DNA of 64,000 bases from Ignavibacteriales bacterium (GCA_016707115.1 JADJIH010000001.1:186001-250000); one strand, 5' to 3'. Counted from the stretch's first letter, positions 36,924 to 47,030 are shown. The notes: a model not told the origin generated them from the sequence alone. Program-made: numbers and translations.

Positions 36924-38585
36924 ATGAGTGAAGCAATTGCAGTTCCTAAAAATGGAAAAGAACCCAGCTATCTGGATTATCAAGGTAAACATAAAGGTTT
37001 ACTTGGCTGGATCCTTTCCACAGATCATAAAAGAATAGGAATACTTTATTTAGTTGCAATCATTTCTTTCTTTTTAGTTGGAATGACTTTTGGCTTTCTG
37101 ATGCGACTTGAATTAATCGCACCGGGCAGAACAATTATGGATGCGCAAACTTATAATTCATTCTTTACACTGCATGGTGTAATAATGATTTTCTTGTTTG
37201 TGATTCCTGGAATTCCAGCCGTCTTTGGTAACTTTTTCCTCCCAATATTAATTGGAGCAAAAGATGTTGCTTTTCCAAGATTAAATTTACTTTCGTGGTA
37301 TCTTTATATCATCGGTGGATTACTAGCAGTAACATCTATTTTAATGCCTGGCGGTCCTATGGATACAGGCTGGACCTTTTATATTCCATACAGTGTACGA
37401 ACCGGTACAAACGTTAGCTTAGCACTTTTCGCAGCCTTTGTTCTTGGTTTTTCATCTATTGTAACAGGATTAAATTTTGTTACTACAGTTCACAGAATGC
37501 GTGCACCAGGTATGGATTGGTTCAAAATGCCATTATCAGTTTGGTCAATTTATTCAACTGCCTGGGTTCAGGTTTTAGCAACACCAATTATTGGAATCAC
37601 GTTTCTTCTTGTTATTGTTGAAAGAGCTTTTGGAGTTGGATTATTTGATCCTGCACTTGGCGGAGATCCGGTTTTATTCCAGCATTTGTTTTGGATTTAT
37701 TCTCATCCAGCCGTTTATATTATGATACTTCCTGCAATGGGAGTTGTTTCAGAAATAATTCCTGTCTTTGCAAGAAGAACAATTTTTGGATATAAATTTA
37801 TTGCAATGTCCAGTATTGCGATTGCACTTTTTGGTTCTCTTGTTTGGGCACATCACATGTTCACGGCAGGAATGAGCAATACAGGCCAATTTATTTTTTC
37901 GCTACTTACAATGGTAGTTGCAATCCCAAGTGCTATAAAAGTTTTTAACTGGACAGCAACTCTTTATAAAGGATCGATTGAACTTTCAACGCCAATGTTG
38001 TTTGTACTTGCTTTCATTTTCCAGTTTTCAATTGGTGGATTAACAGGTGTTATGCAGGGAGTTTTATCAATAGATATTATGATTCATGATACATCATTTA
38101 TCGTTGCGCATTTTCACTATGTAATGTTTGGCGGAACAGGATTTGGATTGTTTGCAGCACTTCATTACTGGTTCCCAAAAATGTTTGGTAAAATGTACAA
38201 TGAAAGAGTTGGTAAAGTAGCTTTCTGGCATTTGTTCGTTGGATTTAACACTTTGTATTTCCCAATGTTTATTATGGGTTGGCTTGGAATGCCAAGAAGA
38301 TATTTTGATTATCTACCTGAATTTCAAATCTATCATTTGATATCTACAATAGGTTCCTGGATATTGATTGCAGGCGTTTTGATAATGATCACCAATCTTA
38401 TTAAAGCATTAGTAAGCGGAAAGAAATTTACAGAGAAAAATCCCTGGGGTGGTGAAACACTTGAATGGCAGATCGAAACTCCACCTATTCATGAAAATTT
38501 TTATGAGATTCCAACTGTGCACGAAACACCGTATCAATACAAACAAAACGAATCTGAAACTCTAAAAACTCCGGAGGTTAAGTGA
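36924..38585 (+). CDS. ctaD: Cytochrome c oxidase subunit I (A2-type haem-copper oxidase)
   Basis: This 553-residue, 12-span protein is the catalytic subunit that reduces oxygen at a haem a3-CuB centre. The CuB/crosslink motif reads WIYSHPAVYIMILP (H261, Y265); replacement of the GHPEVY glutamate by the Tyr-Ser pair (Y259, S260) marks the A2 subfamily, as in Rhodothermus. The two-His CuB motif (WAHHMF) and the haem ligands (FIVAHFHYVMFGG) are present. A lysine-channel-like FTAGMS is also seen. It lies after SCO and ends in GTG-overlap with subunit III. Confidence 0.95.
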   Translation: MSEAIAVPKNGKEPSYLDYQGKHKGLLGWILSTDHKRIGILYLVAIISFFLVGMTFGFLMRLELIAPGRTIMDAQTYNSFFTLHGVIMIFLFVIPGIPAVFGNFFLPILIGAKDVAFPRLNLLSWYLYIIGGLLAVTSILMPGGPMDTGWTFYIPYSVRTGTNVSLALFAAFVLGFSSIVTGLNFVTTVHRMRAPGMDWFKMPLSVWSIYSTAWVQVLATPIIGITFLLVIVERAFGVGLFDPALGGDPVLFQHLFWIYSHPAVYIMILPAMGVVSEIIPVFARRTIFGYKFIAMSSIAIALFGSLVWAHHMFTAGMSNTGQFIFSLLTMVVAIPSAIKVFNWTATLYKGSIELSTPMLFVLAFIFQFSIGGLTGVMQGVLSIDIMIHDTSFIVAHFHYVMFGGTGFGLFAALHYWFPKMFGKMYNERVGKVAFWHLFVGFNTLYFPMFIMGWLGMPRRYFDYLPEFQIYHLISTIGSWILIAGVLIMITNLIKALVSGKKFTEKNPWGGETLEWQIETPPIHENFYEIPTVHETPYQYKQNESETLKTPEVK

Positions 38586-39202
38586 GTTCTCAAGAACATA
38601 CCGTGGCTCACGTTCATCGAGATGATATTGGAGCCAGAATGGGAATGTGGCTATTCCTCTTTACAGAATTAATTTTGTTTGGGGGTATGTTTATTCTTTA
38701 TTCTGTTTATCGTTATAAATATCCTGAAGCATTTCATCTTGCTGCAAAGGAATTAAATACAATTATTGGAACTTTTAATACTGCAATTCTTCTTACAAGT
38801 TCTTTAACTATGGCGCTTTCCATAACAGCGGTTCAAAGAAAACAGAATGCGCTATCCGTATTCTTTCAGATGTTAACAATTGTTTTAGCGCTTGCGTTTA
38901 TGGTTAACAAGTATTTTGAGTGGAGTGCAAAATTTCATCATGGAATTTATCCCGGGTCAGACACATTGTTAGGCAAACCAGCAGGAGAAATTGTTTTCTT
39001 TGGATTGTATTATGTTATGACAGGATTACATGGATTGCACGTAATAATCGGTATAGTTTTAATTGCAGTGATGATGCGATTAACTTCTAAAGGAATTATT
39101 AATAATGATAGTTATGTTAAGTTGGAATCCGCAGGATTGTATTGGCATTTAGTTGATATAATCTGGATTTTCCTCTTCCCATTATTCTATCTGATTACAT
39201 AA
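38582..39202 (+). CDS. ctaE: Cytochrome c oxidase subunit III
   Basis: A 206-residue protein starting at GTG inside the subunit I stop. It has five membrane segments and typical signatures: ARMGMWLFLFTELILFGGMF near the start and YYVMTGLHGLHVIIGI, YWHLVDIIWIFLFPLFYL at the end. It stabilises subunit I and the proton pathway. It is encoded before subunits IV and II. Confidence 0.93.
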   Translation: MSSQEHTVAHVHRDDIGARMGMWLFLFTELILFGGMFILYSVYRYKYPEAFHLAAKELNTIIGTFNTAILLTSSLTMALSITAVQRKQNALSVFFQMLTIVLALAFMVNKYFEWSAKFHHGIYPGSDTLLGKPAGEIVFFGLYYVMTGLHGLHVIIGIVLIAVMMRLTSKGIINNDSYVKLESAGLYWHLVDIIWIFLFPLFYLIT

Positions 39203-39220
39203 GATTTTTAAGGTATATAA

Positions 39221-39535
39221 ATGGAAAATAATCACGAAGAACATTTAGAACACGCAGAGCATAACCACGGATATGGAGTTTATATCCTTGTTTGGCTGGC
39301 ATTAATGGCGCTTACAGGAGTTACTGTTGCGGTTGCCGGAATAAACTTTGGTGGTTTAACAATTGCAACTGCTTTAGTTATTGCTTCAATTAAAACTTAC
39401 TTGGTACTTACAATATTTATGCACCTAAGAAGTGAAAGTAAGACATTTAGAGCTTTTGTTGGAGTTGCTTTATTTTTTCTGATAATCTCATTTATTTTAT
39501 TATTCTCTGATTATTCTTTTATCGTAAGGAATTAA
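39221..39535 (+). CDS. Cytochrome c oxidase subunit IV (small membrane subunit)
   Basis: A 104-residue protein with an acidic, His-rich N-terminus (NHEEHLEHAEHNHGYG) and three membrane spans, including the IATALVIASIKTYLVLTIFMHL signature of prokaryotic subunit IV. It is an accessory subunit, located between subunits III and II. Confidence 0.88.
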   Translation: MENNHEEHLEHAEHNHGYGVYILVWLALMALTGVTVAVAGINFGGLTIATALVIASIKTYLVLTIFMHLRSESKTFRAFVGVALFFLIISFILLFSDYSFIVRN

Positions 39536-39537
39536 AT

Positions 39538-40194
39538 ATGTTTAACGGTGCATCCAATTTTTCACACGATGTTGATGCGATTTTTCTTTTTACTCTGGCT
39601 GTATCAATTTTCTTTCTTGTTTTAATAACAGGATTGATGATTTATTTTGTAATAAAGTATAATCGTAAAAGAAATCCAAAAGCTACAAACGTGCACAGCA
39701 ATATGGGATTAGAAATCGCATGGACTATAATTCCTACCATATTAGTTTTAATAATGTTCTGGTATGGATGGATGGGATATACAGATATGTCCGAAGCGCC
39801 TGAAGATGCATTAACAATTGAAGTGACAGCACAAATGTGGAAATGGGGATTTAAGTATGAAAATGGAAAAACTGCTGATTCATTATACGTTCCTGTTAAC
39901 AAAGCAATAAAACTTAATCTTACATCGTTGGATGTGAACCATGCTTTTTACATCCCTGCATTTAGAATTAAGAAAGATGTGTATCCAAATCAGAGCAGAA
40001 TGGTTTGGTTCAAATCGGATAAAATTGGAAAATATGATATTGCTTGCGCGGAATATTGCGGATTGAATCATTCTTATATGTACAATAAAATAAATGTTCT
40101 TTCTGAAAAAGATTTTAATGAATGGTTAGCTACGGGTGTAAATACAGATTCATTAGCTGTCAAAGATTCAACAACTCAAGTTATAAGCAACTAA
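39538..40194 (+). CDS. ctaC: Cytochrome c oxidase subunit II (CuA subunit)
   Basis: The 218-residue protein has two membrane spans and a cupredoxin domain with the CuA site: H in DVNHAFYIPAFR and the CAEYCGLNHSYM cluster (C170, C174, H178, M181). It lacks the C-terminal cytochrome c domain of caa3-type subunit II. Electrons must therefore come from one of the separate cytochromes c in this operon. The subunit order I-III-IV-II puts the electron-entry subunit last. Confidence 0.93.
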   Translation: MFNGASNFSHDVDAIFLFTLAVSIFFLVLITGLMIYFVIKYNRKRNPKATNVHSNMGLEIAWTIIPTILVLIMFWYGWMGYTDMSEAPEDALTIEVTAQMWKWGFKYENGKTADSLYVPVNKAIKLNLTSLDVNHAFYIPAFRIKKDVYPNQSRMVWFKSDKIGKYDIACAEYCGLNHSYMYNKINVLSEKDFNEWLATGVNTDSLAVKDSTTQVISN

Positions 40195-40197
40195 ATA

Positions 40198-41064
40198 TTG
40201 AAAAATAAATTTCAAATATTTGCTGAGATTACAAAACTTAGAATTACAATCTTTGTTACAGTTACAACTATGTTCGGATTTATTGCTGCGACTAATTCAA
40301 TTAGTTTTCAAATACTTTTGCCGGCATTCGGTATTTTACTTTTAGCTTGTGGTTCAGCTGCATTAAATCATTACCAGGAAAGAAAAACTGATGTGTTAAT
40401 GGAACGAACTAAAAATCGTCCAATTCCATCAGGGAAGATTTCCGCAAAATCAACGATACAACTTTCTATTGCATTAGTGGTTGTGGGTTCTATTTTACTT
40501 TTTATTGGAAGCGGACTTTTGGCTTTATCACTCGGTTTATTAAATCTTATTTGGTACAATGCTGTTTATACTCCGCTTAAAAAAGTTTCAGCTCTTGCTA
40601 TAATTCCTGGTTCATTAGTTGGAGCAATTCCACCGGTTGTTGGCTGGGTTGCCGGCGGCGGAAATATTTTAGATCCGCAGATAATTTTAATTTCATTTTT
40701 CTTTTTCATCTGGCAGATACCTCATTTTTGGTTACTGCTTATGGTGTTAGATAAAGATTATCAAAAAGCTGGATTCCCAACTTTAACACAAATATTTAGT
40801 CAGCAGCAATTAGGAAGAATCACTTTTGTGTGGATAATTGCAACTGGAGTAACTGGATTATTACTTCCACTGTTTCAAATTTCACATAATCAATTTGTTA
40901 ATTACAGTCTTTTCATTGCTGCATTATTGTTAGCATATAAATCGATAAACTTATTACAACAAACTCAAGAAACATCAGCTTTTAGATTTGCTTTTAGAAG
41001 CATTAACTACTTTGCTTTATTCGTTGTGCTTGTTGTTACAATTGATAAACTTTTTGTTTCATAA
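40198..41064 (+). CDS. ctaB: Protohaem IX farnesyltransferase (haem O synthase)
   Basis: The start is a TTG at 40198, 3 bp past the subunit II stop; no ATG gives a full-length protein. The 288-residue UbiA-family membrane enzyme has the first aspartate motif NHYQERKTDVLMERTKNR (about 60-77) and the second, VLDKDYQKAGFPTL (about 182-195). It farnesylates haem B to haem O, the precursor of haem A. No haem A synthase (CtaA) is encoded in the window. Confidence 0.9.
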   Translation: MKNKFQIFAEITKLRITIFVTVTTMFGFIAATNSISFQILLPAFGILLLACGSAALNHYQERKTDVLMERTKNRPIPSGKISAKSTIQLSIALVVVGSILLFIGSGLLALSLGLLNLIWYNAVYTPLKKVSALAIIPGSLVGAIPPVVGWVAGGGNILDPQIILISFFFFIWQIPHFWLLLMVLDKDYQKAGFPTLTQIFSQQQLGRITFVWIIATGVTGLLLPLFQISHNQFVNYSLFIAALLLAYKSINLLQQTQETSAFRFAFRSINYFALFVVLVVTIDKLFVS

Positions 41065-41085
41065 ATCAAAACAAAGTGAACTGAT

Positions 41086-42429
41086 ATGGATTTTTTAGAT
41101 AAATTAGTTTTACCGCAATCTGCTGAACACATAGAATTACTTCACTATATGCTGATATTAATTCTTGCATTATTTGTTCCATTCATCAGTATAATTTTCG
41201 GCGGAACTTTTGCATCAATACACTATGGTAAAAAATTTAGAAAGACTAAAACTCTTTATTACAAAAAGTTTTCAAAAGATATTATTGAATACGTTACAGT
41301 TAATAATGGAGTTGGAGTAATTTTAGGGTTGGTTCCACTTCTTGCCGCTATTCTTATCTTTGCACAACTTTTACACACAGCACAAATACAAACAGTTAGT
41401 TTTCTAGCGTTGTCTTTTGCGTTTTTACTTGTTGGCTTGTTCATGATTTACACTTACCGATATTCAATGGTATTAAGTAATGTTTTTGAATCAGTAAACC
41501 TAAACACCAACATTGATAAAGATTCAGAAGAAGATTACAGAAAGATAAAAGCTAAATCCTCTTATCTTAGTTTAAATTATGGTAAATCAGGTTTAGTAAT
41601 TTTATTTGTCGGAATATGGTTTTATGTAGCTGCAATAACATCTGCAACTTCTTTCACAAGCTGGAATTTTCCAGGATTTATTACTTCTTTGGCTGCACCA
41701 AAAGTTCTTTTAAATTTATTGATCTTCATTGCATTTGCATTTACACTGACAAATGCGGCAATATTATTTATTCATCTGTATTGGAAAGATTCGAAAAAAG
41801 ATGAAGACGTCTCTTATACAAAATTTGTAAAAGATATTGCATCAAAGGCTGGATTAAAAGCTTCTATCATACTTCCAATATTAATCGCCATAAATTTATT
41901 TTCGTTTCCTGAAACTAATTTATCTGGTTCAATTTTTGTTTACGCGATTGCAAGTATTTTATTAATTTTTCTTGCCTACCACTTCTTCTATATGATTCAG
42001 ATAAAAAATGATTATCGATTTGGATCATTGATTTTCTTCGTACTAATTTTAGCTTCAATTGCATTTATAATCAAAGATCAAAAAGCTATGACTAATGCAA
42101 CAAAATCGCACTCCTTGGTTTTAAGTACAGAGTACGATAAAATACTAGCTGAATTAAAAGGAGAGGGAACAGTAGTAGCTTTTAGTGGCAAAGAACTTTA
42201 TGATGTTAGATGTGCAAGCTGTCATAAATTTGATCAAAAACTTGTTGGTCCTGCTCACTTTGATGTCTTACCAAAATATGTTGGTAAAGAAGCAAAATTA
42301 GTTGCTTTCATAAGAAATCCTGTTAAGGTTGATCCTGCATTTCCACCAATGCCAAATCCCGGATTAAAACCTCAGGAAGCAGACGCAGTTGCTAAATATC
42401 TGCTGGAAGAGTTTGCTAAAAAGAAATAG
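41086..42429 (+). CDS. Multi-pass membrane protein with C-terminal cytochrome c
   Basis: The 447-residue protein has about seven or eight hydrophobic segments (residues about 20-340) and then a periplasmic class I cytochrome c domain with CASCH (C376, C379, H380) and candidate Met ligands in FPPMPNPG. The final gene of the respiratory operon; it could be the electron donor to subunit II. The membrane part matches no family that I can name with confidence. Confidence 0.78.
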   Translation: MDFLDKLVLPQSAEHIELLHYMLILILALFVPFISIIFGGTFASIHYGKKFRKTKTLYYKKFSKDIIEYVTVNNGVGVILGLVPLLAAILIFAQLLHTAQIQTVSFLALSFAFLLVGLFMIYTYRYSMVLSNVFESVNLNTNIDKDSEEDYRKIKAKSSYLSLNYGKSGLVILFVGIWFYVAAITSATSFTSWNFPGFITSLAAPKVLLNLLIFIAFAFTLTNAAILFIHLYWKDSKKDEDVSYTKFVKDIASKAGLKASIILPILIAINLFSFPETNLSGSIFVYAIASILLIFLAYHFFYMIQIKNDYRFGSLIFFVLILASIAFIIKDQKAMTNATKSHSLVLSTEYDKILAELKGEGTVVAFSGKELYDVRCASCHKFDQKLVGPAHFDVLPKYVGKEAKLVAFIRNPVKVDPAFPPMPNPGLKPQEADAVAKYLLEEFAKKK

Positions 42430-42555
42430 TTTCTCCTTTTCAAAGAAATATGGACATACATTTATTTCACTTGAATGTTTACTATTCAATGCTTATCTGT
42501 TATTATTGAAATTAAAATAATTAAAAATCTTGTTCCATTAAATTATGAGGAAATA

Positions 42556-45447
42556 ATGCTAAGAAGAATTTATACTTTAATCTTGGCAGTTACTCTGCTT
42601 ATCTCATCAAATACTTTTTCTCAAGTATCATATCAAGGTCCAGTACAAGGAAGTGTCCCTTCGGGTGCTATGGTAAATACCGACACTTTAACAGATAGTC
42701 CGACCCTTGGTGATGTAAAAATTATAAATGATAAAAATTTAATTTACCCCGATACAGAGCCATTTATAATTGAAAATGATGGCTCAAATATTTTCCAACC
42801 AACATATGTAGAAGATCCAAATGTAAATGACAATCCGAACGGAATTGGTGATAATACATTTTTAATAGAAAATTGGGATGTTCAATTAGATAATAATGTT
42901 ATTCCTCCAGATCCAACTATTGCTGTTGGTCCTGATCATGTAATGGTTCTAACTAATAATGGCGTTGGTATAAGAATATACGATAAACAAGGAACATTAC
43001 TAAAATCAATTAGTTCCGACGCTTGGTGGTCCGCAGTTTGGCCATCACAAAGCGGTGATCCTCAGGTCATTTATGATCATTATTCTGGCAGATGGGTCAT
43101 GGTATTTATGCAAATTGATGATGTTGCTTTGCAGGCAGGAGATTTAATTGCATATTCAGATGATTCAGATCCTTTAGGCACATGGTACATGTACAGACTC
43201 CCTTCAACATTATGGGGCGATTTTCCGCAGATCGGGTTTGATGAAGAGGCTATCTACATTGCTACAAATAATTTTTCCTTCGCAGGAGTTGGCCAATATG
43301 CAAAGATTAGAATTATTTCAAAAGCTGAATTATATGCTAGTAACGCAGGTGCTTTAACTTACAAAGATATTTGGAATATTAGCCTTCCAGGTAGTGGAAC
43401 AGGAGCTTGGAATTTACGTCCTTCATTTCAGTATTCATCTGGCGGTGGACATTATTTTATGTACGCAGGCCGAAATGGTGGCAATTCCTATGCAGTTTAT
43501 AAGTTAACAAATCCAACAACTACTCCTGTTTTAACTGGTATTAATATTTCAGTCCCATTTTATGGTCCAACTCCTCTTGCAAATCAGCTTGGAGGCGGAA
43601 CTCCATTAATTGAATCAGGTGGTAGCCCAATAAGGAATGCCCCAATTTTTAGAGATGGATTTTTATACGCTACTCATTCAATCAGAAATAGCGTATATCC
43701 AACGTACGCAAGCATTAAATATGCAAAAATAAATGTTACCACAAATACGGTTGTTGAAAGTGCAGAGTTAGGTGCCGATAAATATTATTACATCTATCCT
43801 GCAATTGCTGTTGATAAGGATGGAAACGTTGGAATAACTTGTTCGAGATCCGCTGATGGTGAATATATGGGTGCATACTACACCTCAAGAAGATTCAATG
43901 ACCCTGCTGGATTAAGTGGTTCTCTTCCTCTGCAAGTAGGTTTAGGTAATTATGTAAAAACATTTGGCGGTACTAGAAATAGGTGGGGAGATTATATGGG
44001 AATGTTTCTAGATCCTGCTGATGAATATAGCATGTGGATGTTTACTGAATATGCATCTACTAATAATAATTATTCTACTGCAGTCGGACAAATAAGGCTG
44101 CAACCATTTCCTGGGATTTATGTATATCAAAGTGCAACATCTCTTGATTTCAGCACTAATGAAATAGGATTTAATAGCGATACCTTAGACGTTATTATTT
44201 CGAATTATGGCTCTGATCCTTTAATCATCAATTCTATCGCTGGCTCACAAGGTGATTTTTCCAGAGTCTCATCTCATACATTCCCAATCACAATAAATTC
44301 GTTTGATTCGATAACTGTGAGTTTTGCATTTAATCCTACTTCATTCGGGGCACAAACAATTAATTATGCTATAAATAATAATTCTGGAACTTTTACTGGT
44401 ATTGAATTAAAAGGTTTCGGATATAGTATGTTCTCTGCAATGAGCAGAAATTTATATGCTCTGTCTGGTTCTCAAAACAATAGTGAGACCGTTTATATTA
44501 ATAAATTAACGGGTGTGGGAACAAATTTGGGTAATTCTAATTATTCTGATTTTGTTTATATGGCTGTTCATCCATTCACTAATCAAATATTTGGGATACG
44601 AACAAATGCTGTTGGTTCAACACTCTACAGAGTAAATGGACAGTTGGGAGATGCATATTTTTATAAAGATATTGATCTACCTAATATCCTTTCTATTGCA
44701 TATGATAATTCTGGTAATTTATATGCAACTACAACTACAAACCAACTATATCAGATTGATTCTCTAACAGGTAATTCTTCCTCGGTATCAACGATGCAAG
44801 CGTCACGTATTGCTATAGCATTTAATCCTTTAAATAATGAATTGTGGGGATCTGTAAAAAACCCAACTGGGACTCCAAAAGATAGAATTATTAAAATCAA
44901 TTTACTCACCGGTGATACCACTAGAATTGGGCAAACTGGCTTTGGTGTTAATACAATAGCTATCACTTTTGATGAAGCCGGAAAATTATTTGGTATCAAA
45001 GGAACCGGAACAACTATAAGTGATTTATTCAGTATTGATACTGTATCTGCTGTTGGAACAATAATAGGATCAGTCGGTGTTGCCGATCTTAAGGCTTTAG
45101 GATATAGTCTAGCTAATATCACTGCGGTAGAGAATGAAACAATTGTGACTCCTACAAATTTTATTCTTGAACAAAATTATCCAAACCCATTTAATCCTAG
45201 TACACAGATTAAATTTTCATTACCTAGTAATTCAAATGTTAGATTAACAATTTACAATTTACTTGGTGAGGCAGTTCGTGAATTAGTTAATTCTGATTTA
45301 AACTCAGGAGTTCATACGGTTCAATGGAACTCTGAAGATTTTTCAGGTAAGAAAGTTAGCAGCGGTATTTATTTCTATAAATTGAAAGCTAACGGTGTTG
45401 ATGGAAGCGAATTCAGTCAAGTTAGAAAAATGATACTATTAAAGTAA
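42556..45447 (+). CDS. Large secreted protein with T9SS sorting domain
   Basis: I start at ATG 42556, which has a GAGGAAAT ribosome binding site and a clean signal peptide (LRRIYTLILAVTLLISSNTFS); an upstream extension from 42475 has neither. The 963-residue protein holds a beta-rich N-terminal half with Asp/Gly-rich turns (GDFPQIGFDEEAIYIATN). An Ig-like 'choice-of-anchor D' region (SATSLDFSTNEIGFNSDTLDVIISNYG) follows near 530-650, then a propeller-like stretch, and a textbook T9SS type A sorting domain (NYPNPFNPSTQIKFSLP ... LGEAVRELV ... SGIYFYKLKANG). It is therefore surface-exposed or released. Function unknown. Confidence 0.8.
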   Translation: MLRRIYTLILAVTLLISSNTFSQVSYQGPVQGSVPSGAMVNTDTLTDSPTLGDVKIINDKNLIYPDTEPFIIENDGSNIFQPTYVEDPNVNDNPNGIGDNTFLIENWDVQLDNNVIPPDPTIAVGPDHVMVLTNNGVGIRIYDKQGTLLKSISSDAWWSAVWPSQSGDPQVIYDHYSGRWVMVFMQIDDVALQAGDLIAYSDDSDPLGTWYMYRLPSTLWGDFPQIGFDEEAIYIATNNFSFAGVGQYAKIRIISKAELYASNAGALTYKDIWNISLPGSGTGAWNLRPSFQYSSGGGHYFMYAGRNGGNSYAVYKLTNPTTTPVLTGINISVPFYGPTPLANQLGGGTPLIESGGSPIRNAPIFRDGFLYATHSIRNSVYPTYASIKYAKINVTTNTVVESAELGADKYYYIYPAIAVDKDGNVGITCSRSADGEYMGAYYTSRRFNDPAGLSGSLPLQVGLGNYVKTFGGTRNRWGDYMGMFLDPADEYSMWMFTEYASTNNNYSTAVGQIRLQPFPGIYVYQSATSLDFSTNEIGFNSDTLDVIISNYGSDPLIINSIAGSQGDFSRVSSHTFPITINSFDSITVSFAFNPTSFGAQTINYAINNNSGTFTGIELKGFGYSMFSAMSRNLYALSGSQNNSETVYINKLTGVGTNLGNSNYSDFVYMAVHPFTNQIFGIRTNAVGSTLYRVNGQLGDAYFYKDIDLPNILSIAYDNSGNLYATTTTNQLYQIDSLTGNSSSVSTMQASRIAIAFNPLNNELWGSVKNPTGTPKDRIIKINLLTGDTTRIGQTGFGVNTIAITFDEAGKLFGIKGTGTTISDLFSIDTVSAVGTIIGSVGVADLKALGYSLANITAVENETIVTPTNFILEQNYPNPFNPSTQIKFSLPSNSNVRLTIYNLLGEAVRELVNSDLNSGVHTVQWNSEDFSGKKVSSGIYFYKLKANGVDGSEFSQVRKMILLK

Positions 45448-45470
45448 CTCTTAAAAACAGTTAAAAATAT

Positions 45471-45505
45471 AAGCCGGACTTGATATTCAAATCCGGCTTT
45501 TATTC
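45471..45505 (+). terminator. Rho-independent terminator between convergent genes
   Basis: Perfect arms AAGCCGGA/TCCGGCTT flank a loop of about 13 nt and are followed by TTATTCTCT on the plus strand. AT-rich tracts on both sides suggest it can serve both the T9SS cargo gene and the convergent hydrolase gene. Confidence 0.75.
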
Positions 45506-45537
45506 TCTCTTTCAAACATAAAATCGTAATTGAAATA

Positions 45538-46989
45538 TTACCTGCCGCTTAATCTCTTAATAAGATTGTTGACCCGAGAGTTCGAGCTGTTTATTTGTGC
45601 TGCCAACTTATAGTATCTTAATGCTAAACCGTGATTATTATCCTTTAGATAGGCATCTCCAATTGCAACCGTAACTTTAAACGATTTTGGATAGAGTTTT
45701 AGGATATCTTTTAAATAAGTAATTGCATCTGGAATTCTGTTTAATTCAATTAAATCCTTTGAAAAAAATAATGCCTCGTCTTCATTCAATGTAAATAATG
45801 ATAGTTCGTTTGTATAAATATATGCAAGTCTTTTAATTGTACTGTCAATACCTGAGGCCATATAAGTTTTCATTAATTCTTCAGAAAGAGTTTTTGTAGG
45901 ATTTAATAAATTTCCTGATGAATGTATCTGAATCAAATCCATTGCTGGAGAGCCAAGATTTCTATCTCTAATATTTATTAAATGCACACTTGCTGTCTTT
46001 AGATTTGGATTTATTATAAGCATAGAACTAAATCCTGTACCAGCACCATTATGTGAATAATATTTTAGTGAATCACCTTCGAACGAAAGTGCAAATCCTA
46101 AACCATAATCGATAGACTTCCCACTCTTTAACTTCGATTTCTTTGTCATCATCTCCAATGTTGAAGATTTCAGAAGTTTATTTTCCAGCAAGGCATTGGA
46201 AAACAATAACAAATCTTTAACCGTTGAAAGGATACCACCGCCTGCCACCTTAATACTAAGATCTGCTAAAGGAGAGTTCACTATTTTACCTTCAGCATTT
46301 TTTTCATATCCTTTTACTCTATTTAGAATTATATCTCTTTGCTTGTCAATTGTAGTAGTTTTCATCCCAGCAGGTAAAAACACATTAGTCTTCAAATAGT
46401 TTTCAAAACTTGTTTTTGTTACATTTTCAATTATTGCAGCCAATAAAGTATAACCAAGGGACGTATACTCATATTTTGTTCCAGGTTCATAACTTAATGA
46501 GTCATAAGCAAATACTTTTAAAGCCTCACCTGTAGAAGCATAAAATCGTTTACTATCAAACTCACCCTCTTTGTAATTTCTAATTCCAGAAGTATGATTT
46601 AATAATTGTCTGATTGTAAATTTATATTTCTTTGCCGGAAAGTCGGGTATATATGTTCTTGCGTCAGTATCAAGACTTATAAGTCCATTTTCCCAAAGTT
46701 GCAAAACTGCAACTGCTGTAATTGGTTTACTGATTGAGGCAATCCTGTATAAAGAAGAGTTAGAAATTGAAACATTATTCTCGATATCAGCTTTGCCAAT
46801 ACCGTTAACCCATAATATTTCGCCATCTTTTAATATTCCAGCAGAAATGGAAGGAACATTCTTTATTACTATATATTCACTTAAATATTGATCGAGAAGT
46901 TTTGTGTGGTTGGTTTGTGATAAAGCAACTAATTGATAAACAAACAAAAATAAAAAATATATAATAGTTTTTGAGTTAAAATATTTCAT
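45538..46989 (-). CDS. LACTB-like serine hydrolase with C-terminal repeats
   Basis: The 483-residue protein has a signal peptide (to about VALSQ). A class C beta-lactamase/PBP fold follows with nucleophile motif SISK (S85-K88), YTS in the position of the YxN motif (in YEYTSLGYTLL) and HNG (in YSHNGAGTGF). The RIASISKP and YTSLGYTLL wording fits the LACTB family better than true beta-lactamases. A TPR-like tail (about 390-480) follows. It is likely a periplasmic peptidase or esterase; the substrate is unknown. It lies alone, convergent with the cargo gene and 74 bp after clpP. Confidence 0.82.
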   Translation of the reverse strand: MKYFNSKTIIYFLFLFVYQLVALSQTNHTKLLDQYLSEYIVIKNVPSISAGILKDGEILWVNGIGKADIENNVSISNSSLYRIASISKPITAVAVLQLWENGLISLDTDARTYIPDFPAKKYKFTIRQLLNHTSGIRNYKEGEFDSKRFYASTGEALKVFAYDSLSYEPGTKYEYTSLGYTLLAAIIENVTKTSFENYLKTNVFLPAGMKTTTIDKQRDIILNRVKGYEKNAEGKIVNSPLADLSIKVAGGGILSTVKDLLLFSNALLENKLLKSSTLEMMTKKSKLKSGKSIDYGLGFALSFEGDSLKYYSHNGAGTGFSSMLIINPNLKTASVHLINIRDRNLGSPAMDLIQIHSSGNLLNPTKTLSEELMKTYMASGIDSTIKRLAYIYTNELSLFTLNEDEALFFSKDLIELNRIPDAITYLKDILKLYPKSFKVTVAIGDAYLKDNNHGLALRYYKLAAQINSSNSRVNNLIKRLSGR

Positions 46990-47030
46990 TAGGAGAATTG
47001 ACTTAATATAGTTTTCATATTTATGTCCAA

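Noticed and set aside
42475..42555. Longer N-terminus for the T9SS cargo gene
   Set aside because: The ATG at 42556 has a good ribosome binding site and a typical signal peptide; the extension destroys the signal peptide geometry.
44751..45122. Long open frames antisense to real genes (for example in the cargo gene, porU and the protease gene)
   Set aside because: They lie fully inside genes with clear domains, have no ribosome binding sites and encode low-complexity Ser/Pro/Ile-rich sequence typical of reverse-strand shadows.
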